Shown in pieces: positions 45,598 to 54,313 of a stretch of DNA of 64,000 bases. This DNA comes from Bacteroidales bacterium. Its GTDB lineage: Bacteria; Bacteroidota; Bacteroidia; Bacteroidales; UBA932. The translations under genes were made by a program, and so were the position numbers. The stretch covers positions 124,001 to 188,000 of the forward strand of contig JALCMP010000001.1 in NCBI GenBank assembly GCA_022648545.1. Reading direction: 5' to 3'. The first letter of the stretch is position 1, and each line of letters starts with the position of its first letter. The notes below the pieces were generated by a model. That model saw only the letters and a list, made by a program, of their open reading frames with translations, ran no database searches and was not told the origin of the DNA.

Positions 45598-46350
45598 ATG
45601 AAAATCAACAAAATACTTATTTCACGTCCCAAGCCGGCCATCGGCAATTCCCCGTTTGCAGATCTGGAAACCAAATATAAAATCGGTATAGATTTCCAAT
45701 CTTTTTTCAGAATAGAGCCCGTCAGCTGCAAGGATTTCCGTGCGCAAAAAATAAACGTACTGAATTATAGTGCAATAGTCTTTACAGGGAAAACCGTTGT
45801 AGATGCCTTCTTCAACCTTTGCAAGGAATTAAAGGTCGCCGTCCCTGAAACGATGAAATATTTTTGTTCGTCCGAACAAACGGCTCTATATCTGCAGAAA
45901 CATATAGTTTACAGAAAAAGGAAAATCTTTTTCGGCAACGGAAAAATGGCATCCGTAATAGATCTCATAAATGCCAAGCATAAAGATGAAAAATATCTTA
46001 TTGCAACAACCGACAACAATAAGAACGAATATCACAAGCTTTTTGCAAGAGCGAAAATACAGCATGACATTGGAGTTTTCGCCCAAACCGTATTTGAAGA
46101 CCTCAAAGGCATAGATCCGGAGAAATATCAAATCATAGTATTTTACAGTCCGATGGATGCAAAATCATGGAAAATGAGTTTCCCTGATTACTTGCAAAAC
46201 GGAAATACGGTATTTGCAGCCTACGGACCGGCGACAATAAAATGCCTTAAGGAAAATAATTACAAGGTGGCTATTTCGGCTCCATCGGCTAAAATTCCGT
46301 CCATAGCAAAAGCCGTAGAGCTATATATCTCGGCGGATAAACATGCCTGA
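45598..46350 (+). CDS. hemD: Uroporphyrinogen-III synthase
   Basis: Cyclises hydroxymethylbilane to uroporphyrinogen III in haem synthesis, 250 residues. Sequence conservation in this family is low; support comes from the two-domain pattern, the INVLNYSAIVFTGKTVVDAFF region (matching the usual DxVIFTSxxAV segment), the YKIGIDFQSFFRIEP start and the C-terminal AAYGPATIKCLKENNYKVAISAPSA, which corresponds to the AIGxxTAxAL motif. The context DUF4271-hemD-rnpA is typical for the phylum. Other haem genes are not in the window. Confidence 0.85.
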   Translation: MKINKILISRPKPAIGNSPFADLETKYKIGIDFQSFFRIEPVSCKDFRAQKINVLNYSAIVFTGKTVVDAFFNLCKELKVAVPETMKYFCSSEQTALYLQKHIVYRKRKIFFGNGKMASVIDLINAKHKDEKYLIATTDNNKNEYHKLFARAKIQHDIGVFAQTVFEDLKGIDPEKYQIIVFYSPMDAKSWKMSFPDYLQNGNTVFAAYGPATIKCLKENNYKVAISAPSAKIPSIAKAVELYISADKHA

Positions 46351-46771
46351 TAAATTTTCCAAAAAGGAGAGGATAACATCCCGCAGGGAAATAGAGATCC
46401 TCATAAAATCCGGTAAGGCCATAGTGCATTATCCCATAAGAAGCGTATTTCTGCAAACAGCAGAAAAATCGAACGAAGGTGCAGAGGAAAATGTTGCAAT
46501 ACTCGTTTCGGTCCCAAAAAGAAACTTCAAAAAGGCCGTAGACAGAAATCTCCTGAAAAGAAGAATACGTGAGAGTTACCGCCTCAACAAATCCATACTC
46601 AGGAACGAAGATAATACAATGGGAAAAAGGAAGATCCTTATTCTTTTTTCTTATATTGGGAAAGAGATAAAGGATTTCGGAGAAATTGAAACACAAATTT
46701 GCAATATACTTGAAAAGATCCGCGAAAATTTGCGGGAAAGTAATCAGCATTCCGCTGATTCTTCTCGTTAA
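46343..46771 (+). CDS. rnpA: Ribonuclease P protein component
   Basis: Protein subunit that helps the RNase P RNA recognise pre-tRNA 5' leaders, 142 residues. The RNR motif is clear in [24 protein letters not shown], and the N-terminal [21 protein letters not shown] is standard. It overlaps hemD by 8 bp at its start and yidD at its end, as in many bacteria, though the usual neighbours rpmH and yidC are not here. Confidence 0.95.
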   Translation: MPDKFSKKERITSRREIEILIKSGKAIVHYPIRSVFLQTAEKSNEGAEENVAILVSVPKRNFKKAVDRNLLKRRIRESYRLNKSILRNEDNTMGKRKILILFSYIGKEIKDFGEIETQICNILEKIRENLRESNQHSADSSR

Positions 46772-46952
46772 ATTTTATCAGCTGTTCATATCCCCGCTGA
46801 AGCCGCAAAGCTGTCGCTTTACTCCTACATGTTCGGAATATGCCATAGAAGCGCTTAAAAAGCACGGTCCCTTTAAAGGCTTGTATCTGGCCGTAAAACG
46901 CATAATGAGATGCCATCCCTGGGGAGGAAGCGGTTACGATCCGGTACCGTAG
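46686..46952 (+). CDS. yidD: Membrane protein insertion efficiency factor YidD
   Basis: Short protein that assists YidC in membrane protein insertion. The core [39 protein letters not shown] and the end [17 protein letters not shown] are the family signatures. The start used here is a TTG at 46686 (88 residues), overlapping rnpA by 86 bp; a TTG at 46710 is equally possible and there is no ATG in the right place. The 3' end overlaps the converging acyltransferase gene by 19 bp. Confidence 0.9.
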   Translation: MKHKFAIYLKRSAKICGKVISIPLILLVKFYQLFISPLKPQSCRFTPTCSEYAIEALKKHGPFKGLYLAVKRIMRCHPWGGSGYDPVP

Positions 46953-48763
46953 TCATCCTTCAATATTCCGAACCTGTTATAAAGAGCTGACCGGTCTTCC
47001 ATTCCGGGCGTCATGGAATCTATTTCATGTTTGGGGATTTCTGTAAGATCCATCATAATAAGTCCGTCAATACAGGAATTAAAATCCGGATCTATATTAA
47101 AATCGATTATCCTTGCATTTACCTTAAGATATTTTTTAAGAAGAGGGGGCATGCGGAACTTGCTGCCGCTGAATTTATAAAGGAACCTGTCGAATCTTTC
47201 CACAGAACTCATTTTGCCCAGCAGAAGATCGCCCGGATTAACACGTTTAAAATCATAAGAATATGGCATCTTGGGATTTATATCCTTTACATAATGAGGG
47301 AAAGCGTGTCTTTTTCGCAGATAATATACTATAAGTCCGCGGTAAAATGGAGGGATCCACGAACTTATACTTACGGGGCCTATCAGATAACGTATTTCCT
47401 TATACTTGAATATGGAAAAGAACAATGCCCTTAGAAGCAGCATCAGCGACAGATTATCACGCTGGTAGCTTACATTAATAAAAGAACGGCCCAGTTCTAT
47501 GGATTTTTGCAAATGAGGAATAAAACTTTCCCTATATCTGAAAAAGAAATCCGTATAAAGCCCTCCGAGTCCGAACTTTTCTATTATCTCTTTCGCAAAA
47601 CCAAGCCTGAAAGCTCCCACAAGAGCGCAATTATTCTTATCCCACAGAATAAGATGCTTATAATAAGGATCATACGAATCGGTATCGAAAGAATTTCCGG
47701 TTCCTTCGCCTACAGCCCTAAATGCTATTTCGCGTTGTATGGAAATTTCCTTCATTAGATTGGGTATATTATCATAATCGGTAAGAAATGCTTCATACTG
47801 ATTTTCGGAAAATAATATATCCTTCCTTATGCTTTCTATTTCTTCACAAAGCGCCCCGGCTTCAACCGAATCAGTAACGCGGGTAGAGTATTTGCACTCA
47901 CCTTCGTGCATGCCTGTCGAATTGCATCCGTCTCTGCAGTCGTCCATCATCAGTTCAAGAGCATAGGTCCGATTTCTCAGATATCTGCCGAGCAGTCCCG
48001 GATCGGAAAAATCATCCAGCTCAGACGGAAGGACGGGGGCACCTATTTTGAAAGAAATCACCTTGTCCTTTTTATTAGCCAGTTCCATAGGCAGCCTTAT
48101 GGTTCTCAACAAAGGATGTATCTTCCCCAGGAAATGGAAAAGAGCTGAATTCTGTCCACCGAAAAACAAAGGAATGACAGGAACTTCGGCCTTGGCTATT
48201 ATCTTCATTACGGAATCCTTCCATACTATATCCTGAACTATCTTACCGTGACGGCCGTTGGAAGAAACTTCTCCTGCCGGAAAAAGACAAAGGGCTCCTC
48301 CCTCTTTCAGATGAGTGACGGCCATTCTAAGCCCCTTGAGGCTGCTTTTCAATCCCGGATTATCCGTAAAAGGATTTACCGGCAGAAACAGATCCGAAAG
48401 ATTGGGTATGCTGGATAATATAAAATTGGAAAGCGACTTTATATCCGGCCTTACCTTTCCTATTCTTGAAAAGATCATCAACCCGTCAATCGCCCCGTAA
48501 GGATGATTGGAAACAATTATAAAAGCCCCTTCCCGCGGAATCCTGTCAAGTTCGGATTCGTCGAAATCGGCTCTTACATTCAAATACTCGAGGACCTTAT
48601 CCGCAAATTCCAGCCCCCTATATTCGTATATATGCTTGTAAATCCTGTTCAGTTTTGACAAGCCCGAAAGATGCATGGCAAAAAAGGCAGCGACATTGCC
48701 GGCAGGCCCTTTTACTTTCAAGACTTTTTTTAACTGGGAATTATTAACTAATTTTCTACCCAT
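46934..48763 (-). CDS. Fused lysophospholipid-type acyltransferase / N-acyltransferase (OlsF-like)
   Basis: This 609-residue protein has two domains. The N-terminal half is a PlsC-like O-acyltransferase with NHPYGAIDG (His87, Asp93; spacing H-x5-D rather than the usual H-x4-D) and LFPAGEVSS (160-168). The C-terminal half, from about 290, is a GNAT-type N-acyltransferase of the OlsB/hemolysin class ([25 protein letters not shown] and LGRSFINVS). Fused proteins of this kind (OlsF) make ornithine lipids, and separate homologues (GlsA/GlsB) make glycine lipids in Bacteroides. Which aminolipid is made here is not known. A cysteine-rich linker lies at about 274-290. Confidence 0.87.
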   Translation of the reverse strand: MGRKLVNNSQLKKVLKVKGPAGNVAAFFAMHLSGLSKLNRIYKHIYEYRGLEFADKVLEYLNVRADFDESELDRIPREGAFIIVSNHPYGAIDGLMIFSRIGKVRPDIKSLSNFILSSIPNLSDLFLPVNPFTDNPGLKSSLKGLRMAVTHLKEGGALCLFPAGEVSSNGRHGKIVQDIVWKDSVMKIIAKAEVPVIPLFFGGQNSALFHFLGKIHPLLRTIRLPMELANKKDKVISFKIGAPVLPSELDDFSDPGLLGRYLRNRTYALELMMDDCRDGCNSTGMHEGECKYSTRVTDSVEAGALCEEIESIRKDILFSENQYEAFLTDYDNIPNLMKEISIQREIAFRAVGEGTGNSFDTDSYDPYYKHLILWDKNNCALVGAFRLGFAKEIIEKFGLGGLYTDFFFRYRESFIPHLQKSIELGRSFINVSYQRDNLSLMLLLRALFFSIFKYKEIRYLIGPVSISSWIPPFYRGLIVYYLRKRHAFPHYVKDINPKMPYSYDFKRVNPGDLLLGKMSSVERFDRFLYKFSGSKFRMPPLLKKYLKVNARIIDFNIDPDFNSCIDGLIMMDLTEIPKHEIDSMTPGMEDRSALYNRFGILKDDYGTGS

Positions 48764-48766
48764 TAT

Positions 48767-48793
48767 TAACTTTGCATGAGCCCTGCAAATATA
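48767..48793. promoter_or_regulatory. Interlocked promoters of uvrC and the acyltransferase gene
   Basis: TAACTTTG (plus, 48767-48774) would start uvrC transcription near 48780, and TATATTTG (minus, 48786-48793) would start the acyltransferase transcript near the same base. Each -7 element lies within the other gene's leader. For the minus gene, a TTTG lies 22 bp upstream, at 48816-48819. Confidence 0.55.
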
Positions 48794-48801
48794 GTCAAAA
48801 A

Positions 48802-50604
48802 ATGGAACTCGCAGACAAAATCAAATTATTGCCCGACAATCCGGGCGTTTATCGCTATCTCGACTCCGGCGGAAAGGTAATCTACGTCGGCAAGGCAAAA
48901 AATCTGAGAAAACGCGTATCGCAATATTTTACGGCCCCCGACAGACTCACCAGAAAAACAAGAGCGCTCGTTGCCCACATAGCCGATATAGAACACACGG
49001 TTGTAGAAAGCGAAGAAGATGCATTCCTGCTGGAGAACAACCTCATCAAACAATATCAGCCGCGCTATAATATTCTTCTCAAAGACAGCAAGACATATCC
49101 GTGGATATGCGTAAAGAAACAGTCATTCCCCAAAATATTCCTTACAAGGAAAGTCGTAAGGGACGGTTCTCTGTATTTCGGCCCGTACAGTTCCGCAACC
49201 CATGCCCGGCAATTGCTCGAACTCATATATTCTCTTTACAAAATAAGGACATGCAACCTGGCGCTTACTGAAAAACTAATCGCCGACGGAAAATTCAAAA
49301 GATGTCTTAACTATTATATAAAAAGATGCGATGCTCCCTGTACGGGAGACATTTCCAAAGAAGAATACGACTCCAGGATAAATGAAATAATAAAACTGCT
49401 AAAGGGGCATACGGGGGAACTTATGCAGAATTTCCGCAGGAAGATGAAAGAAGCGGCCGGATCACTCGAATTTGAAAAGGCACAGACATACAAAGAAGAT
49501 ATTGAAATGCTTCGCAAACATTACGGCAAATCCGTAGTTGCTAACACTGCCATAATGAACCTCGACGTTTTTGCCCTTGCATTCCGGGGATATGATGTCT
49601 TCGGGAATTACTTCAGGATAAACGAAGGCTGCATAATACAGGCTCTTAACCTACAGTTGAAGATGAATATAGAAGAGAACAGGGAAGATGTTCTTGGAAC
49701 ATTCATGCAGGGGATATATGATATAATAGGAGATACCGGAGCATCGGAAGTAATAGTTCCGTTCATTCCCGGAGGACACTTCAGAGATAAAGAAATCCAT
49801 ATACCTTTGAAAGGAGAAAAATACGAACTTCTTCAGCTGTGCATCAAAAATGCAAAAGCCTTCGAATTTATGAAACTCAAGGAAGAACAGGCCAAATACC
49901 CCGACAGCAATTCTCCCAACAGGGCAGTAATACAACTTAAACGTGACCTGAACATGCAGCAGCCTCCCGTACACATAGAATGTTTCGACAATTCGAACAT
50001 ACAAGGGACCAATCCGGTAGGATCGTGCGTAGTATTCCGTAACGGCAGACCGAGCAAACGCGATTATCGGCATTTCAATATAAAAAGCGTAGTGGGAGCT
50101 AACGACTTCGCTTCTATGAAGGAAATCGTATTCAGAAGATATTCGAGATTGCTCGAGGAAGACGAAGATTTGCCACAGCTCGTTCTCATCGACGGAGGCA
50201 AGGGGCAGCTGCACTTCGCCTACGACGCACTTTGCGAACTCGGTCTGCAGGAACAAATAAAGGTAATAGGAATAGCAAAAAGGATGGAAGAACTAATAAT
50301 CCCCGGCGATCCGAATCCTCTCGCACTCGATAAGAACTCCTCCTCTCTCAAGCTGCTTATGCATCTGAGAGATGAAGCACATCGTTTTGGGATAACTCAC
50401 CATAGAAACAAAAGAAGCAAGACACAGATAGATTCGGAATTAAGAAGCATACCGGGAATAGGAGAAGCTACCGAAACCAAACTTCTGAGAAAATTCAAGA
50501 GCGTAAAAAGAATTGCAGAAGCAACAGTGGAAGAAATATCGGCCGTAACCGGTCCGAAACTGGCCGGAAAAATACACAGTACATTAAACGGCCGCCCGTC
50601 TTAA
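48802..50604 (+). CDS. uvrC: Excinuclease ABC subunit C
   Basis: Nucleotide excision repair nuclease, 600 residues from MELADKIKLLPDNPGVY. The ATG at 48772 overlaps the -7 element, so the later start is chosen. Domains: GIY-YIG (NPGVYRYLDSGGKVIYVGKAKNLRKRV), cysteine region (CLNYYIKRCDAPC), UVR motif, RNase H-like domain (ECFDNSNIQGTNPVGSCVVF and LVLIDGGKGQL) and C-terminal HhH (SIPGIGEATETKLLRKFKSV). It makes both incisions around UvrB-bound damage. The 3' end overlaps the converging pnuC by 21 bp. Confidence 0.97.
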   Translation: MELADKIKLLPDNPGVYRYLDSGGKVIYVGKAKNLRKRVSQYFTAPDRLTRKTRALVAHIADIEHTVVESEEDAFLLENNLIKQYQPRYNILLKDSKTYPWICVKKQSFPKIFLTRKVVRDGSLYFGPYSSATHARQLLELIYSLYKIRTCNLALTEKLIADGKFKRCLNYYIKRCDAPCTGDISKEEYDSRINEIIKLLKGHTGELMQNFRRKMKEAAGSLEFEKAQTYKEDIEMLRKHYGKSVVANTAIMNLDVFALAFRGYDVFGNYFRINEGCIIQALNLQLKMNIEENREDVLGTFMQGIYDIIGDTGASEVIVPFIPGGHFRDKEIHIPLKGEKYELLQLCIKNAKAFEFMKLKEEQAKYPDSNSPNRAVIQLKRDLNMQQPPVHIECFDNSNIQGTNPVGSCVVFRNGRPSKRDYRHFNIKSVVGANDFASMKEIVFRRYSRLLEEDEDLPQLVLIDGGKGQLHFAYDALCELGLQEQIKVIGIAKRMEELIIPGDPNPLALDKNSSSLKLLMHLRDEAHRFGITHHRNKRSKTQIDSELRSIPGIGEATETKLLRKFKSVKRIAEATVEEISAVTGPKLAGKIHSTLNGRPS

Positions 50605-51294
50605 CGCACGGTTCCACAGGCGCATCCCGTTTATGGAATTTATAAGATAAAATATATACATAATGGCCATGAGGGCCGAATGGGGATCGCCTCTCAGCCA
50701 GACGAACACCCACATGGCAATGCTTATCAAATTTACTATTATCCACAGCGCCCATTGTTCCATATAAGTGCGAACCATAAGATACATGGCTATTACGGAA
50801 AGGACGGTTGTCGCCGAATCCTTGTACGGCTGAGGATCGGAAGTATATTTAGAAAGAATCCATCCTGCGGCAAGAATGGAAAACAATGAAAACAGCGCCA
50901 GCATAATACGTTGCGCGAAAGACATACGGGAGGCCTTTACTATGGAGTCATCTTTTCTCCCTTCCGAATCTGCGCCGCCCTTATGCCTTATCCATAAATA
51001 AAATCCGATGAACTGCATTGGAAAATAGTAAAAGGCATTAAGTACGGCATCGCCATATATGCGGGACTTATATGAAATGAAAGCATACAATGAAACGTTT
51101 ATAACTCCGAAAACATAATTGGCGATACTCCTTTTTGCACAAAGCACCACGCAAAATACCCCCGTAGTACAAGCAAGAAATCCCATGATATCGAAATCGC
51201 CGGCAAGGAGCATATATGCGGTATCGGCAATTATAACTCCCAGAATAAGGAACCAGTCGAAAGGAGCCAGAGTCTTTCTTGATAAGATTTTCAT
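50584..51294 (-). CDS. pnuC: PnuC-type transporter (nicotinamide riboside or other vitamin precursor)
   Basis: Membrane protein of 236 residues with about seven hydrophobic segments, of the PnuC family, which facilitates diffusion of nicotinamide riboside, thiamine or riboflavin precursors with metabolic trapping by a cytoplasmic kinase. Recognisable parts are NYVFGVINVSLYAFISYKS, the QFIGFYLWI helix and MEQWALWIIVNLISIAMW, in which the last polar residue is Asn (Asp in the second PnuC at 59764-60432). No kinase gene is adjacent, so the substrate is open. It follows the metallopeptidase-barrel gene by 19 bp. Confidence 0.85.
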   Translation of the reverse strand: MKILSRKTLAPFDWFLILGVIIADTAYMLLAGDFDIMGFLACTTGVFCVVLCAKRSIANYVFGVINVSLYAFISYKSRIYGDAVLNAFYYFPMQFIGFYLWIRHKGGADSEGRKDDSIVKASRMSFAQRIMLALFSLFSILAAGWILSKYTSDPQPYKDSATTVLSVIAMYLMVRTYMEQWALWIIVNLISIAMWVFVWLRGDPHSALMAIMYIFYLINSINGMRLWNRALRRAAV

Positions 51295-51313
51295 TTATGA
51301 ATCTTTTAATAAA

Positions 51314-54259
51314 TCAATACAGGGATATTCCGAAAAGGAATCCCAGATATCCCGTACCGGAAGAATTCCCGTTGTCATGTCCGGTAACTGCACACCGGAC
51401 TCCCAGAGAAACGGGAAAGCCTATCCTTCCTACATGGCAATCAAGAACGAAGTCGGAACCCGCGGAATGAAGGTAAGAACGTCCGTGCGGAGAATCGGCC
51501 ACGCCGTAATCGGCAAAAGGAATAATCTGAAGCCTTTGTAGATAGGCGAACCATCCGAGGCTTACGTCGCCAAGATAAAACGGCATGGCGTAATCGGCCG
51601 AAAATCCGTAATAATTTTTTCCGTGATATGCATCGTTGTCATAACCTCTCGGAAGAGAAACAAGATTATCGGAATAATAATAAACCGGCTTGCCGGAAGA
51701 AGATTCGTTCTGATAACATGCCGACAACTTCAGCCCCTGTCTTTTCCATATTCCGGGAAGATAAACATAGCCCTCGGCCGCAAAAACGGGACAAAACAAT
51801 TTATCCTTTCCCAGGGGTACGTCTCCGTTTACCGTCATTCCGAATCCCCATTTCGGGAAAATGGCAGCCTTTGCCACGGGCAGCGTCTGCTTATAAGACA
51901 GTCCGTAATAAAAATCGTTTCTCCAGTAAAAGCGATTGCTGTTATATGTACTGAATCTGTTATTTTCAGATGAATACTTTATGTACGGAATAAAGATCCT
52001 GTTCCATCCCCGGCCGGATGCGACAACGGGAACATAAACCAGTGCCGCACCTTTCCAGAGCGGTGTTTTTCCTCCGTAAATATATCTGTAAAGAGTATCT
52101 CCGCGCCTTTTGAAATCCAGATTGTACCTTTTTTCGTCATTGACATCAAAATAAAGCTTTATTACCGGCAGCCATCCGGAATATTCGAACGAAAAATGTC
52201 CGGCGTTCCTGCCGTCGTGATGTGAATACCCGAGCATGGTTACTGCTGTCCCGAGCGTATTCTGCGAATATACAACGGCACCCGGAGCTACCTGCTGGTA
52301 AGTATGGTCGGAACTCATTTCCGTAAGCCTGTCATAATTATAATATACCGGGGCCCACGAATGGAATCTGAATAGATGTGTCGCCTTGGAATATCTTTTA
52401 GATTCAAGGCCTGCATAAGGATTTTCTTTCCCCTGCAGGGAGGCGAATATATTGCCGCTTTTCTTTCCGGATGTTTCCGGAGAAAATATCCTTATCTCAA
52501 CGCCGTCGGAGTTCCCCATATCGCCCAGCAGAGCAAAGGCCGGATAATAACCTTCGGTACTCATTTCTGAGTAATATGCTCTTCCCCACCTTACGTCCGG
52601 CCCGGTTATTCCGAATCTCGAATTGGAAATCCTCGATATGACATTTTCATGAGGATCCATGGAATAAAGATTAGAAACGCCGTCGGGGTTCCATAAAAAG
52701 TAAAGTTTGTTATTATAACAGGAAAGATCCGATATGGTTCTGTTTTGTTCTCCGAGTACCTGTTTCCAGCCGCCGGAATTGCCGGACGCAATATCGGAAA
52801 GACTTATTTTATAAAGCCCCATACCTGAATTGCGCTTGTCAGAAGAAGATATTACAGTTGCGAATATTCCTTCGCAGGCAAAGAGACATTCAGTTATCTG
52901 ACCGTCGAAAGGTGCGGGAACCGAAGATATTTCCCTGCCGGATACATCAAGCAGAACCAGACGGGACCCTCCTCGTGGATTATAACTCACTACGGCAAGG
53001 GTGTCTCCTCCGGGACTAACGTCCGGATTATAATAATATTTTTTATGTGTAATTCTTTTTATTTTCCCGGCATGTAAATCGTATGCGAAAAGGTCTGAAT
53101 ATACCTCCTTTGTCCACCTCGGATTGGACGTCCCGGCACAGAAATAGGCATTGCCATAACCGTAAACAAGACCGGAGGCATCTGCATCGAACGCCGATAA
53201 CCTTTCTTCTCCCCCTGGATGATTTGCAAGGAAATTAGGGGAATCGCTTACTATAACGAGAGATGCGGATTCTCCGTATCCGCTTTTTATAAAAAGGACG
53301 CTATCCGCAGATATAGGTGCAGCTTCGGAATATTCCGTAAAATAGCCGTCACGTTTTACATAAAACATCCGGCTTTTCAGGAATGTCCCTCTTGAAGCAT
53401 CGTCCTTCCTCCAAAGATATCCGAGGGAATCAAGCCCGAAGGCAAAAACCTGCTTCTGGCTCATCCCGGTATATTTTCGATAAGCAGCCCCCGGAGAGTC
53501 GGGATTCCAGAAATTGCGCAAATAATAATCCATAATCTTGCCCGGTAATGCGGAGTCTCCGGCCATTCTTTGTGCGGTCGTTTCCAATACATAACCGAAC
53601 GGATATACTGAAGGCGTATATTTTTTATAAGATCCGAATCTCCACCTGTCCCAGTTGCGTTTCTCACCCGATATTTCCGAAGCCCTGTAATAAGCCGTAA
53701 ATGAAGGATCATGGCCTCTTCCACTCCCCGAATAATTAGTCTCGGAGACTACGGCATCACCTTCGAGAAACCACCTGGCAGGATAAACGCCTACACCCAA
53801 TCCGGCGGCGGACTCGCCCAAAAGCCATCCGAGAGGTCTGAATATTCCGTTGGTGAAATTTGTTATCTGTCCTATGTGACGGCTTTCATGAAGCGTCAGC
53901 TGTTCCTCCCAATTTTCCGGCAACGTCCCCGAAGCCTCAGGCAATGTATTGAGTTCCACCCGCCGTGGAGCCCATGTAACAAGGCCGTTACTATATGAAT
54001 TAAGGGTATTAAGAAGTACGGGAATACGCTTTGGATTCTCGTCAAGATTTTTCATTACGGAATCTCTTGCATATTCCATAAGCCATATGTATCTTCTTGC
54101 AAGAGAATCGGCCCCCCGGGGATATATGAGCCTGTAATGTTCGCTTTCGATTTTTCTCCATCTTAGTCCTGCAGGATTATCGCCTTCCACATCGAACTGC
54201 GCAATGGCAGGGATTGAAAGAATTAAGAAAAGGGCTATCAGAGATAATAGTTTTTTCAT
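51314..54259 (-). CDS. Exported metallopeptidase (MA-like) with beta-propeller and C-terminal beta-rich domain
   Basis: This 981-residue protein has a signal peptide (MKKLLSLIALFLILSIPAIA, start chosen at 54259; an upstream in-frame ATG adds 14 residues). The N-terminal domain carries HESRH (124-128) and a downstream Glu (WFLEGDAVVSET, Glu166), the gluzincin zinc site of peptidase MA-like enzymes. The middle, about 320-620, has TolB/WD40-like repeats (YYNPDVSPGGDTLAVVSYNPRG style). From about 650 the sequence is amphipathic beta strands with many aromatics and ends IGFPVSLGVRCA...LFGISLY, like an outer-membrane barrel with a C-terminal aromatic. Function unknown. Confidence 0.8.
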   Translation of the reverse strand: MKKLLSLIALFLILSIPAIAQFDVEGDNPAGLRWRKIESEHYRLIYPRGADSLARRYIWLMEYARDSVMKNLDENPKRIPVLLNTLNSYSNGLVTWAPRRVELNTLPEASGTLPENWEEQLTLHESRHIGQITNFTNGIFRPLGWLLGESAAGLGVGVYPARWFLEGDAVVSETNYSGSGRGHDPSFTAYYRASEISGEKRNWDRWRFGSYKKYTPSVYPFGYVLETTAQRMAGDSALPGKIMDYYLRNFWNPDSPGAAYRKYTGMSQKQVFAFGLDSLGYLWRKDDASRGTFLKSRMFYVKRDGYFTEYSEAAPISADSVLFIKSGYGESASLVIVSDSPNFLANHPGGEERLSAFDADASGLVYGYGNAYFCAGTSNPRWTKEVYSDLFAYDLHAGKIKRITHKKYYYNPDVSPGGDTLAVVSYNPRGGSRLVLLDVSGREISSVPAPFDGQITECLFACEGIFATVISSSDKRNSGMGLYKISLSDIASGNSGGWKQVLGEQNRTISDLSCYNNKLYFLWNPDGVSNLYSMDPHENVISRISNSRFGITGPDVRWGRAYYSEMSTEGYYPAFALLGDMGNSDGVEIRIFSPETSGKKSGNIFASLQGKENPYAGLESKRYSKATHLFRFHSWAPVYYNYDRLTEMSSDHTYQQVAPGAVVYSQNTLGTAVTMLGYSHHDGRNAGHFSFEYSGWLPVIKLYFDVNDEKRYNLDFKRRGDTLYRYIYGGKTPLWKGAALVYVPVVASGRGWNRIFIPYIKYSSENNRFSTYNSNRFYWRNDFYYGLSYKQTLPVAKAAIFPKWGFGMTVNGDVPLGKDKLFCPVFAAEGYVYLPGIWKRQGLKLSACYQNESSSGKPVYYYSDNLVSLPRGYDNDAYHGKNYYGFSADYAMPFYLGDVSLGWFAYLQRLQIIPFADYGVADSPHGRSYLHSAGSDFVLDCHVGRIGFPVSLGVRCAVTGHDNGNSSGTGYLGFLFGISLY

Positions 54260-54276
54260 CGGAAGTAATTTTATTA

Positions 54277-54293
54277 CAAATATATTATATTTG
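54277..54293. promoter_or_regulatory. Palindromic pair of -7 elements, metallopeptidase and Na/Pi genes
   Basis: CAAATATA-T-TATATTTG is a perfect 17-bp palindrome made of two exact back-to-back -7 elements. The left one reads into the metallopeptidase gene (minus) and the right one into the Na/Pi transporter gene (plus). Predicted leaders are about 12 and 15 bases. No clear -33 elements. Confidence 0.6.
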
Positions 54294-54313
54294 CGTTTCA
54301 AAACTGTTAAGGA

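Noticed and set aside
46343-46771. rnpA-yidD as a marker of the replication origin
   Set aside because: rpmH, yidC, dnaA and dnaN are absent, and no DnaA-box cluster was seen; in Bacteroidota rnpA often sits with hemD away from the origin.
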